A DNA stretch of 64,000 bases. It comes from CAADGU01 sp964581605. Its GTDB lineage: Bacteria; Chloroflexota; Anaerolineae; Promineifilales; Promineifilaceae. Below, in pieces: positions 24,591 through 33,412 of the stretch (position 1 is its first letter; every line of letters begins with the position of its first letter). The notes below the pieces were generated by a model. It made no database searches. It was not told where the DNA came from and saw only the letters and a list, made by a program, of their open reading frames with translations. The stretch covers positions 1 through 64,000 of the forward strand of contig CAZOPF010000007.1 of NCBI GenBank assembly GCA_964581605.1. Reading direction: 5' to 3'. Made by a program: the position numbers and the translations under genes.

Positions 24591-25829
24591 ATGACAAAAC
24601 CCATCCACATTCTCCACTTCGCCGACGCCCATATTGACATGATCAATCACGGCCGTCACGACCCCCAGACTGGCCTGCCCATCCGCGTATTGGATTTTTT
24701 GGCGGCGCTGGATCAGGTGGTGGACACGGCCGTATCTGAAAAAGTTGACCTGGTCCTCTTTGCCGGGGATGCCTACAAAGACCGCAACCCCCAGCCCACC
24801 TTCCAGCGCGAATGGGGGCGGCGCATGATGCGCCTTTCTCAGGCCGGTATTCCCACCCTGCTGCTGGTGGGCAACCACGACGTGGCCCCCGCCACCGGCC
24901 GTGCCCATACCCTGCACGAATTTAGCACCTTACACGTGCCCCACATTCACGTGGCCGACACCATCCGGCTGTGGCGGCCCGATGAATTGGGGCTGCCGGT
25001 GCAAATTATTACCGTGCCCTGGGTCTCGCGCAGCCGCATCGCCCGCTTGCTAGAAACACAAACGGCCGACAATGCCGATGTGTACGAGCAAATGGAAGAG
25101 GTGGTCGGCGAATTGGTTGCCCGCCAGATTGAAACGGCCGACCGCCACCTGCCGCTCGTCCTCACCGCCCACGCCAGCGTGCAGGGGGCCAGGTATGGCA
25201 GCGAACGCGCCGTCATGTTGGGGCAAGAACTGGTATTAAGTGGGGGCCTGGTCAATGATAACCGGCTCGATTATGTGGCGCTGGGGCACATCCATCAGCA
25301 CCAGTCGCTTAACGGCGATGCCCACCCACCCATCGTCTATCCTGGCTCTATTGAGCGTATAGATTTTGGCGAAGCCCGGGAGAAAAAGGGTTTTGTGCTG
25401 GCGCAGGTAAGCCGGGGCCACACCACCTGGCAGTTTTGCGAATTGCGCACCCGCCGTTTTATTGATCCTGAACCCATCACCCCTCGTGCCGACCATTTTA
25501 TGGCCGACATCCTCAGCCAGTTACCGGCGGCCGATGCCGTGAAAGACGCCATTTGCCGTATTCGGCTGACGTACCCGGCCGACCTGGAACCGCTGTTGGA
25601 CGAAAAGGCGATTCACGATCACTTGCACGCGGCGTTTGAGGTGCATATTCGCAAACACCATCTGCAAGAAAAACGGGCCCGGCTGGGGGATGCGGCCGGA
25701 GTGGAGCAGCTATCTCCGGCCGACTTGCTCGCGCTTTATTGGGATGCCATTGGCATGGAGACGGCCGAAGTGGAGGTGCTGCAACAGATGGCGGGGGAAC
25801 TGTTTACGGCCGTAGCAGACTCGCCCTGA
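24591..25829 (+). CDS. SbcD/Mre11-like DNA repair metallophosphoesterase
   Basis: A 412-residue protein. The calcineurin-like domain (residues 1-280) carries ADAHID, FAGDAYKDR, VGNHDVAP, a histidine in LTAHASVQG and GHIHQHQ, the ligand set of Mre11/SbcD nucleases. A C-terminal cap region of about 130 residues follows. SbcD normally works with the SbcC ATPase in double-strand-break processing. No sbcC is adjacent, which is unusual, so it may act alone or with a distant partner. It starts 23 bases after phosphofructokinase, but the two need not be functionally linked. Confidence 0.85.
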   Translation: MTKPIHILHFADAHIDMINHGRHDPQTGLPIRVLDFLAALDQVVDTAVSEKVDLVLFAGDAYKDRNPQPTFQREWGRRMMRLSQAGIPTLLLVGNHDVAPATGRAHTLHEFSTLHVPHIHVADTIRLWRPDELGLPVQIITVPWVSRSRIARLLETQTADNADVYEQMEEVVGELVARQIETADRHLPLVLTAHASVQGARYGSERAVMLGQELVLSGGLVNDNRLDYVALGHIHQHQSLNGDAHPPIVYPGSIERIDFGEAREKKGFVLAQVSRGHTTWQFCELRTRRFIDPEPITPRADHFMADILSQLPAADAVKDAICRIRLTYPADLEPLLDEKAIHDHLHAAFEVHIRKHHLQEKRARLGDAAGVEQLSPADLLALYWDAIGMETAEVEVLQQMAGELFTAVADSP

Positions 25830-25933
25830 TGCAGACAGCTGAACTGGTTACACTGTAACCATGCCTGTGACCCGGCGGCCGTATCTCCCTGCCGTGCCTG
25901 TTTGATTAGCGCCAGCAATTCTGTCAGGGGGTT

Positions 25934-26953
25934 TTACACCTGTTCCAGAATATGCTCCACATCGGCCGCCCAGTTGGGCAGGCCAATCGCCAGAAAACGC
26001 TGCCGCGCCTCTTGCAGTAAGGGAATCCCTTCGGCAACATTCCCCCGTTCTAAAGCCAACAGCCCCATCCCCTTTAAGAAAACAGCAATTCCCTGCAAAT
26101 CTCGAATCTCTTGTGTAATCGCCAGGCCAGACCGGTAGAGCCGTTCCGCCTCGTCGTACTGGCCGCGTGTGCGGAGCAACTCCGCCAGCGACGATTGCGT
26201 CACCGCCACCGAACGGGAATCGCCGATGGCCTCAAAAGCAGCCGCGGCCCGTTGGAACAGTTCTTGGGCCTGTTGGTATTGGTTTTGTGCCCGGTAAAGA
26301 TGCGCCAGGGTATACAGTAATTCACCACGGGCGGCGCTGTTTTCCGGCGTCTCCGGCAGTTCCGCCAGCAGCCCCTCGCGCCAGGCAATGCGCGCGGCCG
26401 TGTCCGGCCCCCATATGGTTGCGGCCTCCCAATCGCGCAGCGCCAGCCCTTTGGCGTCAGCCTGCATCTGCTCCGGGTGCGGGGTATCCAGAAAAACCAG
26501 GACGCGGTGGCGAAATGCCCAGAAGTCCGGGGCATGCCGGGCCACCTCCTGCTCTTCCTTTTCCGTGAGCCAGAAGACGACGCGCAGGTGATAGTCAATA
26601 AAGTATTCACGGCGATAGTTGAGAGCGCGGTAGGCATTGCGACCATCTTTGCCGCCGCCAAACTGCACGCCAGAGACAAAATAAACGGTTTCCCGGCTGT
26701 CTGCCCGTTTACGTAAATAAGTGGGTAAGTCTGCATTGTTTGGGTTGAGCACCACCCGCTCCACCCGCTGCCCCATTTCCCGCAGCCGCGCCGCCAGCAG
26801 CTCTTCGGCGTCCTGCCGCACCCATTCGCTGCGGTACACGGCCAGCAAAATGGCCGGCCGGTCAAACTGCACCGCCATTTGTAGTTCTTGGGCCAACTGG
26901 TCAACCCGCCCGGCTAAGGGGGCGTCCAGGGCAAAATCTGGTTGGCTGGTCAT
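25934..26953 (-). CDS. TPR protein with N-terminal NTPase-like domain (partner of the ATPase)
   Basis: A 339-residue protein. Residues 1-165 look like an alpha/beta NTPase-type domain (FDRPAILLAVYRSEWVR, ETVYFVSGVQFGGGKDGRN, RVVFWLTEKEEQEVARHAP) without a Walker A motif. Residues 205-335 are TPR repeats (ELLYTLAHLYRAQNQYQQA and two or three more). Its ATG overlaps the stop of the preceding reading frame as ATGA, which shows translational coupling to the P-loop ATPase gene. I recall similar ATPase plus TPR pairs in Chloroflexota but no assigned function. Confidence 0.75.
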   Translation of the reverse strand: MTSQPDFALDAPLAGRVDQLAQELQMAVQFDRPAILLAVYRSEWVRQDAEELLAARLREMGQRVERVVLNPNNADLPTYLRKRADSRETVYFVSGVQFGGGKDGRNAYRALNYRREYFIDYHLRVVFWLTEKEEQEVARHAPDFWAFRHRVLVFLDTPHPEQMQADAKGLALRDWEAATIWGPDTAARIAWREGLLAELPETPENSAARGELLYTLAHLYRAQNQYQQAQELFQRAAAAFEAIGDSRSVAVTQSSLAELLRTRGQYDEAERLYRSGLAITQEIRDLQGIAVFLKGMGLLALERGNVAEGIPLLQEARQRFLAIGLPNWAADVEHILEQV

Positions 26954-27225
26954 GGTATTGCCGCTGGCGGTTCCTCCGGTATGCTGTCCAACAATTCATG
27001 CAGCACCGGGTGAATGTCACACCAGATGACATCGTTGCGATATTCTAAAACCGCCAATGATTGCAATAAGGGGGCCAGATCATCCCGATCCAGCATCTGG
27101 TTATGCTGCCGCACGGTACGCAGCAAGGCGCGTTGCTCGGCTGTCAGAATGCGCCAATAGGTGCTGCGCAATTCCGCTACTGCACCTTTAACGTCTGCTT
27201 CGCTGATGATAGAGCGGTTGGACAA
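26950..27225 (-). CDS. C-terminal part of the P-loop ATPase, out of frame with the main gene
   Basis: A 91-residue frame (ISEADVKGAVAELRSTYWRIL...) that continues the ATPase as its winged-helix-like C-terminal end. It is in the -1 frame relative to the main part. The upstream protein reads RELARLMRHSIL and then diverges, while adding one T to the CTTTG run near 27226-27230 joins the two parts as SILLSNRSIISEADV. There is no ATG; a TTG is the only start. A sequencing or assembly indel, a natural mutation or, less likely, a -1 frameshift site would explain it. It ends in an ATGA overlap with the TPR gene. Confidence 0.7.
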   Translation of the reverse strand: MSNRSIISEADVKGAVAELRSTYWRILTAEQRALLRTVRQHNQMLDRDDLAPLLQSLAVLEYRNDVIWCDIHPVLHELLDSIPEEPPAAIP

Positions 27226-28232
27226 AGAATACTATGACGCATGAGCCGCGCCAGCTCACGAAAGACACCGCCGCTCATCGTCATCGCCAATTCAAGCGCC
27301 TGTTCGTTGATGAGTTCTGGCGCCATACGCCGGTGAACAAATTGCGCCAATGTATAGTATCCCTGTGGGTAACGCGCCTGCCGCTTTCCCTGTTCATGCA
27401 GCTTGATGTTGGGCAAAAAGTGGGCTTTACCACCTATTCCAGTGATACGACTGTCATAAAAGAGGGGGCTGGAAACGGTATACACAACGGAACAGTTCGG
27501 CCTTCGCATCAATTCCAGACGCTCGGAAAAGATTTCGTGAGCAATCCTCAGATCAGGTTTGTCCAGATCATCAATCAAAACTAACGGCGCTTTCTTTTCT
27601 CGCGCCTGAATGGCGGCCGCGATATTGTTGATGATGGCAATTAAACCGGTGATATTGCGCTCAATTTCACGGCGGATCTCCTGGCGCGTCTTTGGTTCCA
27701 ATTTGATCTTGCTGGAAATTTCTGCCAGGCCAGCCGACAATTTGGCGCCCAACTCGCCTTCCAGGCGGCCACTTTGCAGAGAGGTGATATGGATGACAAA
27801 TTCTCCCTGCCAGCCTTCCAACTCTTCCAGCAATTCTTTGGGCAGTTTACCCCCTTTTGCCTGGTATTGCTGAAACAATTGCAGCCCAATTAAGAGCAGC
27901 ACGTCTTTATAATCGAGGTCATTGATGTCTGCATGTTCGCGGATGGAAAAGTGGACAGGCCAGAATTTTTGTTGTACCTCAGGATCGGCCGCCAACCGGT
28001 AGAGTTCTGTAGATTTACCACAGCCGCGATGCCCGGAGAGGAAATGTTTGGGCGGCTGGCGGTAGGGGAGCAAGATCGCCTTTTTTAGCCATACCATCAC
28101 ATCGTCGGGACGGGGGACGTAAAAGGGGTTTGGCTGGCCATCGGGCAAAGGAGGCAGGGGAGCGTCCGGTTCAAAGTTAAGCCAGGCGTGGTCTAAATCA
28201 TGGGCGACAATGTATTCAAATGACTCGTCCAT
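27177..28232 (-). CDS. P-loop ATPase, AAA/STAND-like (3' end frameshifted)
   Basis: A 351-residue reading, of which about 336 are native before the frame is lost. Walker A is GHRGCGKST (67-75), Walker B is LVLIDDLDK (217-225), and a sensor-like SVVYTVSSPLF follows near 265. An amphipathic helical insert sits at 130-210. The last 15 residues (PTALSSAKQTLKVQ) are out-of-frame junk; the true C-terminus is the frame at 26950-27225. The rebuilt protein would be about 425 residues. GGAGA precedes the ATG. With the coupled TPR gene it forms a two-gene module of unknown role, architecturally like bacterial conflict or signalling NTPase systems. Confidence 0.8.
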   Translation of the reverse strand: MDESFEYIVAHDLDHAWLNFEPDAPLPPLPDGQPNPFYVPRPDDVMVWLKKAILLPYRQPPKHFLSGHRGCGKSTELYRLAADPEVQQKFWPVHFSIREHADINDLDYKDVLLLIGLQLFQQYQAKGGKLPKELLEELEGWQGEFVIHITSLQSGRLEGELGAKLSAGLAEISSKIKLEPKTRQEIRREIERNITGLIAIINNIAAAIQAREKKAPLVLIDDLDKPDLRIAHEIFSERLELMRRPNCSVVYTVSSPLFYDSRITGIGGKAHFLPNIKLHEQGKRQARYPQGYYTLAQFVHRRMAPELINEQALELAMTMSGGVFRELARLMRHSILCPTALSSAKQTLKVQ

Positions 28233-28363
28233 TTTCTACTCTCCAAATCTTGCTGATTTGAGATTATCTGGCGGAAATTGTAGCATATTTTTGAAAACCC
28301 GGTTCTTACCCAAGACCAGGTTCCGAGAGTGGCGATGAAGCGCCTGCTACAAACCATGAAGGG

Positions 28364-29191
28364 TTAATAGGCCAGGATGAGGAGCAGGCCGCTGGCGAGT
28401 TCCACGCCGATTTCGGTGAAGCCGAATTTTTTGATGTGGGGGATGGGGCGAGGGCGCGGGTAAGCCCAGAGGGCGCGCCCGGCCAGGCCAAGAAAGGGCA
28501 GGAGGGCCAGGGGCGGGATGTGGCCGGTTACGGCCGTACCCACCACGACGGCCAGCCCTACCAGATGCGCCGCCAACATGGGCCGCCGGCCAGCAGCACG
28601 GCCGTGTGTATCCGCCAGCCGCAGCCGCACATAAAGCACCCCCAACACGTTCAACAGCGCCAGCAGCAGCCATAGCCACCAGGCGACGGCCGTCATCTGC
28701 CCGGTGGCGGCGGCATAGGCAGCGGGGGCCGTCAGCGCCAATCCGGCCGCCCCGGCCAGTTCCATCCACAACACACGCACACTGGTCTGGTGGCCCAGGG
28801 CAGCGGCTACATACACGGCCAGCAGCCCGGCTACGGGTAACGCAAGCCAGAACATGGCCGTTACACCCAACATCACCAGCCCTAGCAAACAGAGCAGCGC
28901 CAACCCGCTCAAGCCCAACACCAATCGTTTGACAATTGGTCCATCACTCTGGCGGCCGCGCCCCTGGCGAATCCGCAGCCAGATGGTGGCCGGTTGGCGC
29001 AGCAAAAAGAGCGCCAGACTGCCCACCAGGACGAGCAATGTTGCCAGATTGAAGGTGTCGGCAACGGCCGTGCCCACCAGATACGGCACCAGCAGCCACG
29101 ACCACGATCCATGTTCGGCCGGCAATAACAACTGCTTACGAAAGCCCTTTTTCACCCCCTCACCTGTTCGTCTGCTCACCTCCTCAGCCAT
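28364..29191 (-). CDS. YwiC-like integral membrane protein
   Basis: A 275-residue polytopic protein with about seven to eight hydrophobic helices. Near the start it has the motif LPAEHGSWSWLLVPYLVG, the hallmark of the YwiC-like family as I know it (PxeHGaW at the first helix). Function in that family is not established; B. subtilis ywiC lies near nitrate-respiration genes. The ATG at 29191 overlaps the end of the sarcosine-oxidase-like gene by 8 bases, suggesting cotranscription. An alternative GTG about 14 codons downstream is possible. Confidence 0.75.
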   Translation of the reverse strand: MAEEVSRRTGEGVKKGFRKQLLLPAEHGSWSWLLVPYLVGTAVADTFNLATLLVLVGSLALFLLRQPATIWLRIRQGRGRQSDGPIVKRLVLGLSGLALLCLLGLVMLGVTAMFWLALPVAGLLAVYVAAALGHQTSVRVLWMELAGAAGLALTAPAAYAAATGQMTAVAWWLWLLLALLNVLGVLYVRLRLADTHGRAAGRRPMLAAHLVGLAVVVGTAVTGHIPPLALLPFLGLAGRALWAYPRPRPIPHIKKFGFTEIGVELASGLLLILAY

Positions 29192-30359
29192 GGTGCCTTG
29201 ATGCCTCCTCGCCAGCCGTCTGCGTGGCCAGGGCGCGCCAACGGAATTTGGGCAGCCAGGGGTTGGGTTTGCCTTCAGCGGCGTCGGCAATCAGCTCGCC
29301 CAGGATGGGGGCGAATTTGAAGCCGTGGCCGCTGCCGCCAGCGGCCACCGTCAGCCCGACTGTCTCCGGGTGGCGGTCAATCCAGAAATGTTCATCCAGG
29401 GTGTCACAGTAGAGGCAGCGGCGGGTGTAAACGATGGGCGCATCGGCCAGAGCGGGGAAGGTGGCGGCCAGGAAAGCGCGGAAACGTTGTTCATCCTGGG
29501 TGGTCACGATGCGCTCGTCGTCACGCGGATGCAGGCGGACACCGATACCATGATTGGCAATCTTGACTACTTTTTCGCCGGGATGCAGCGGGAAACCGTA
29601 CCAGCCGGTGCGGGCCACATCGGCCGTGAACACCACAAAGTGTGGCGGCGTAAAGAGTTCCGGTTGGGCCGGTTTCAGGTGGAAGACGGGATGGCCGGTG
29701 GATTTCATCACCGGGGCCAGTTCGGGCAGCAGCAGGTGGGTCCAGGTACCGGCGGCGATGAGGATGTGGCCGGTGGGGAAGGTGTGGCCTTCCTGGGTGC
29801 GCACGGCCGTGACCCTGCCTCCTTCTCGCGTGATTTCTACGGCCGTCTGCCCAACCAACATGTCTACGCCCAACTGCTGTGCCTGGGTGATCAGTGCCTC
29901 CACCACACGGCCGCTTTCCGCAAAGCCACCCTGGGCATGGTAAAAACCATCTACAAATGCGCCCGGTTTCCAGGCCGGAAAACGGCGGCTGATCTCATCC
30001 GCGTTCAGCCGTTCTGGGTGATGGCCCCGTTTCAGGAGCATCTGGTAACTTTCATATTCAAAACCGCCCGGAGCCATGGGCTGCTGCGTAAACATGGTCA
30101 CGCCAATCTCGTGGAAGAGTGGGCCAAACCTCTCGTTCCACTGCCGCCAACCCACCAGCGATTCCTCCACCATCGCCATATATTGTTCGTCTGCGCCGTA
30201 TTCCATGCGGATCACTTTGCTGATGTCGGTGGAGGCGGCTAACGGATGGGGCAGGGGGCCGGGGTCGAGCACGGCCGTGCGCCAACCGCGTTGTTGCAGG
30301 GTGACGGCCGTGCTCATGCCAAAGATGCCCGCGCCAATGATGAGGATGTCGTAATTCAT
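29184..30359 (-). CDS. Sarcosine-oxidase-like FAD-dependent amine oxidase
   Basis: A 391-residue DAO-family flavoenzyme. The N-terminal dinucleotide motif is IIGAGIFGMSTA. The segment RRCLYCDTLDEHFWIDRHP matches the covalent-flavin site of monomeric sarcosine oxidase and N-methyltryptophan oxidase, where the first Cys attaches FAD. GSGHGFKFAPILGE near the C-terminus is the second conserved FAD region. The expected reaction is oxidative demethylation of an N-methyl amino acid to the amine, formaldehyde and H2O2. It is divergent from the MttB-family gene and near a GcvT-like gene, which fits degradation of betaine, dimethylglycine or sarcosine. Confidence 0.85.
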   Translation of the reverse strand: MNYDILIIGAGIFGMSTAVTLQQRGWRTAVLDPGPLPHPLAASTDISKVIRMEYGADEQYMAMVEESLVGWRQWNERFGPLFHEIGVTMFTQQPMAPGGFEYESYQMLLKRGHHPERLNADEISRRFPAWKPGAFVDGFYHAQGGFAESGRVVEALITQAQQLGVDMLVGQTAVEITREGGRVTAVRTQEGHTFPTGHILIAAGTWTHLLLPELAPVMKSTGHPVFHLKPAQPELFTPPHFVVFTADVARTGWYGFPLHPGEKVVKIANHGIGVRLHPRDDERIVTTQDEQRFRAFLAATFPALADAPIVYTRRCLYCDTLDEHFWIDRHPETVGLTVAAGGSGHGFKFAPILGELIADAAEGKPNPWLPKFRWRALATQTAGEEASRHHG

Positions 30360-30462
30360 AATCCCTCCATAGGGGTGATAGGGTCATCAACCGATAGATG
30401 GCGAATTTTAACGCGAACACGGCCGTTGTTCACATCACCTGACTGGGGTATGATGCACGGCT

Positions 30463-31986
30463 ATGAGACCAGCTATCCAGGTTTTGCCGGACGACCTTAT
30501 TCCTCAGATTGTGGCAGAAGCCAAACGCATCCTGGCGGAGATTGGGGTAGATGTGCGCGGGGCGGGGCTGCGGCAGCGGCTATTAGCGGTAGGGTTGAAA
30601 GCAGAAGGCGCCGACGGCCGTATCCTTTTTCCACCGCACATCGTAGACCAGGCCATTGCCAATGCACCTGAATCCTTCGCGCTGTATGACCGGGACGGCC
30701 GTATCCACGCTAACTTAGGCGGCGATAACGTCCACTTTGTGCCCGGTTCCAGTGGCCTCAAAGTGTTGGATTACAAAACAGGGCAGACGCGGCTAGCCAA
30801 CACGGCCGACTTTGTGGAATATGCCCGCCTGTGTGATGGTTTGGAGCACATTGCCTATCTGGCCACCGCCTTTTCCACCAATGACGACATCGAAGCGCAG
30901 GTGTCCGATGCCTGGCGGCTCTATCTTTGCCTGACCAATTCAGGCAAGCCGGTCGTTTCCGGCGCATTTACCGAACACGGCGTGCCCCGCATGGCGGAGA
31001 TGATGCAACTATTTCGCCACGACAAAGCCGATCTGATTGCCCGGCCCCTCTCTATTTTTACCATCACCGCCACCGGCTTTTTCCGCTATGGCGAAGATTC
31101 CTGCCAGAATTTGCTGGATTGTGTGGAATGGGGCATCCCCATGGAGATTGTGCCCGTGACGTTGATGGGGCTCATCGCCCCGGTAACGTTGGTAGGGGCG
31201 ACTGTTTTTCATGTGGCCGATGTGTTGGCGGGGCTGACAATGGCGCAGCTCGTCAGGCCGGGTGCGCCTGTGCTGTTTGGTGGCGCGCCGGCCGCTTTTC
31301 ATATGCAAACGGCCGTCGCCCCCATGGCTGCTATCGAGAGCCTCAAACTCAACGTCGCCTATGTGCAGGTGGCAAAATCGCTGAACCTGCCCACACAGGC
31401 ATATATGGCCCTCAGCGAAGGCAAGTTTGTGGATGCGCAGGCGGGCGCAGAAACCTTTGGCAGTGCGCTGTTGGCCGCGCTGGCCGGTGTAAACTCCGTT
31501 TCCGGGCCGGGGATGCTCGATTATGTGCTCACCTTTAGCCTGGAGAAACTGGTGGCGGATAATGAATGGTGTGGGCAGGCGCTACACTTTATCCGCGAAA
31601 CCAAGGTTGTGGATGACCTGCCCACGCTTGACCTGGCGCGAGAATTGCTGGCAGAGCAGCACCTCATCACCGCTACCCATACATTGACCCATTGGCCGCA
31701 AGAGCTATACCTGACCAGACCGACCACCGACCGGACTAACCGGGAGACGTGGCAAAAGTTGGGCGGCCATACCTTTGAGCAGCGGGCAAAGCTGGAAGTG
31801 GTGGAGCGGCTGGCAAAATATGAGCCGGTGGAAACAGACACGGCCGTACGCACGGAAATGGAGCGGCTCATCAGAGCCGGGTTGGTGAACCAGGTGGAAT
31901 TGCCCGCGGTGCCGGAAGTAGGAGCACGGCCGTCAACTCCCTCCACCCCTTCTCGCCGCCTCCGCCGCCATACCCGCCATGCCTGA
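30463..31986 (+). CDS. MttB-family (trimethylamine/glycine betaine-type) corrinoid methyltransferase
   Basis: A 507-residue protein of the trimethylamine methyltransferase family (ILFPPHIVDQAI, LGGDNVHFVPGSSG, SGAFTEHG, then a TIM-barrel with LFGGAPAAFHMQTA). There is no in-frame UAG, so it is the non-pyrrolysine type, whose known example MtgB demethylates glycine betaine. The C-terminal 20 residues are Pro/Arg-rich. No corrinoid protein or activator gene lies in the window, so the methyl acceptor must be encoded elsewhere. A TATGAT lies 8 bases before the ATG, with no clear ribosome site, suggesting a leaderless message. It is divergent from the sarcosine-oxidase-like gene and upstream of the GcvT-like gene. 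Confidence 0.85.
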   Translation: MRPAIQVLPDDLIPQIVAEAKRILAEIGVDVRGAGLRQRLLAVGLKAEGADGRILFPPHIVDQAIANAPESFALYDRDGRIHANLGGDNVHFVPGSSGLKVLDYKTGQTRLANTADFVEYARLCDGLEHIAYLATAFSTNDDIEAQVSDAWRLYLCLTNSGKPVVSGAFTEHGVPRMAEMMQLFRHDKADLIARPLSIFTITATGFFRYGEDSCQNLLDCVEWGIPMEIVPVTLMGLIAPVTLVGATVFHVADVLAGLTMAQLVRPGAPVLFGGAPAAFHMQTAVAPMAAIESLKLNVAYVQVAKSLNLPTQAYMALSEGKFVDAQAGAETFGSALLAALAGVNSVSGPGMLDYVLTFSLEKLVADNEWCGQALHFIRETKVVDDLPTLDLARELLAEQHLITATHTLTHWPQELYLTRPTTDRTNRETWQKLGGHTFEQRAKLEVVERLAKYEPVETDTAVRTEMERLIRAGLVNQVELPAVPEVGARPSTPSTPSRRLRRHTRHA

Positions 31987-32108
31987 TTATCTGTATAATC
32001 CGCTGCCACATCGTTTCCTTCCTAAATCAGGCAATCATCAAAGATTACGCAGATTTCGCAGAAAAAATCGCGGTAGCCTGTGTAAACTTTGATCCCAAAG
32101 AAAAAGAT

Positions 32109-33299
32109 ATGCCCATTCCTACCCCTTTTCATCCTCGAACAGCGCCCTTGGTGGAAAGTTTTGACTGGCGTGACTGGTCCGGTTTTCTGGCCGCCAGTTT
32201 GTATGAACCAAGCCACGAGCGCGAGTATTACGCCATTCGCAATGCCGCCGGGCTGATTGACGTTTCTCCCCTGTTCAAATATGAAGTTACCGGGCCAGAC
32301 GCGCTGCGGCTGGTAGACCGGGTGATGACGCGCAATATCGCCAAATGTGCCGTGGGCCGGGTGATGTACACGCCCTGGTGTGATGAAGAGGGGCAGGTGA
32401 TTGATGATGGCACGGTAGCCCGGCTGGACGACAACCACTTTCGCATTACGGCCGCCGACCCCAGTTTGCGTTGGTTTCAAGATGTGGGTTATGGCCTGAA
32501 TGTCCAGGTGGTGAATGTGAGTGATGATCTGGCGGCGCTGGCGCTGCAGGGGCCGCTCAGCCGCGCCGTTTTGCAGCAGGTGGTGACGGGTTTGGATGTG
32601 GGCAAGTTGCGCTTCTTCCGCCTGGGGCAGGGGCAGATTAACGGCCGTGCCGTCACCATTACCCGCACCGGCTATACCGGCGATCTGGGGTATGAACTGT
32701 GGCTGAATCCAGCAGACGCTACGGCCGTGTGGGACAGGCTTATGGACGCGGGGCAACGATATGGCCTGCTGCCCGCCGGCATGCTGGCGCTGGATGTGGC
32801 CCGCATTGAAGCCGGGCTGCTGCTGGCCGATATTGATTACAAGTCAGCGCTCAAAGCGGTCATACCTGACCAGCTATCGTCACCGTTTGAATTGGGCCTG
32901 GGCTGGGCGGTGGCGCTGGACGGGGCCGATTTTATTGGCAAACGGGCGCTGCTGAAGGAGAAGGCGGCCGGTTCTGAATGGGCATTTGTGGGCGTACAGG
33001 TGGATTGGCTGGATTTGGAGCGGCTGTTTGGTGCCAAAGATTTACCGCCAAAAGTAGCGGGGCGAGCCTCGCGCACGGCCGTGCCGCTCTACAAGAACGG
33101 CAAGCAAATAGGCCAGATTACCAGCCACACCTTTTCCCCCATTTTGAAAGAATATATTGGCATTGGTACCGTGTATGCACCCTACGGCCAGATTGGCACC
33201 ACGCTGGAAATGGAATTCACCATTGAATATCAGCGCCAGCGAGCCAGAGCAACAGTGGTGAAAACGCCGTTTTTTGACCCGGAACGGAAAAGGAAGTGA
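32109..33299 (+). CDS. GcvT-like aminomethyltransferase
   Basis: A 396-residue folate-binding T-protein family member. The catalytic region EEGQVIDDGTVARL keeps the Asp pair, GYTGDLGYELW is the conserved glycine loop, and residues 275-395 form the C-terminal barrel (GKQIGQITSHTFSP). No other glycine-cleavage genes are nearby. Given the sarcosine-oxidase-like and MttB-family neighbours, it more likely moves a methyl or methylene group from a methylated glycine to tetrahydrofolate than acts in the glycine cleavage complex. It is longer than typical GcvT (about 365) by an N-terminal extension. The 122-base gap upstream contains a TATAAT near 31993 but nothing else notable. Confidence 0.85.
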   Translation: MPIPTPFHPRTAPLVESFDWRDWSGFLAASLYEPSHEREYYAIRNAAGLIDVSPLFKYEVTGPDALRLVDRVMTRNIAKCAVGRVMYTPWCDEEGQVIDDGTVARLDDNHFRITAADPSLRWFQDVGYGLNVQVVNVSDDLAALALQGPLSRAVLQQVVTGLDVGKLRFFRLGQGQINGRAVTITRTGYTGDLGYELWLNPADATAVWDRLMDAGQRYGLLPAGMLALDVARIEAGLLLADIDYKSALKAVIPDQLSSPFELGLGWAVALDGADFIGKRALLKEKAAGSEWAFVGVQVDWLDLERLFGAKDLPPKVAGRASRTAVPLYKNGKQIGQITSHTFSPILKEYIGIGTVYAPYGQIGTTLEMEFTIEYQRQRARATVVKTPFFDPERKRK

Positions 33300-33412
33300 G
33301 CAGTTAGCAGCCGGGGGTGAGCGGTAGAGAGGCTTTGAGGATAAACCCAAGAATTGAACGTATACGGCGCAAAAGTTGAATGGAAACTCGGATAAATTAA
33401 GGCAAAGCTGTA

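Noticed and set aside
27177..27225. A programmed -1 frameshift in the ATPase gene as the preferred explanation
   Set aside because: The site is not a canonical X-XXY-YYZ heptamer and a similar one-base defect occurs in the toxin gene, so indel error or mutation is more likely.
30463..31986. Pyrrolysine-containing trimethylamine methyltransferase
   Set aside because: There is no in-frame UAG in the gene; it belongs to the non-pyrrolysine branch.
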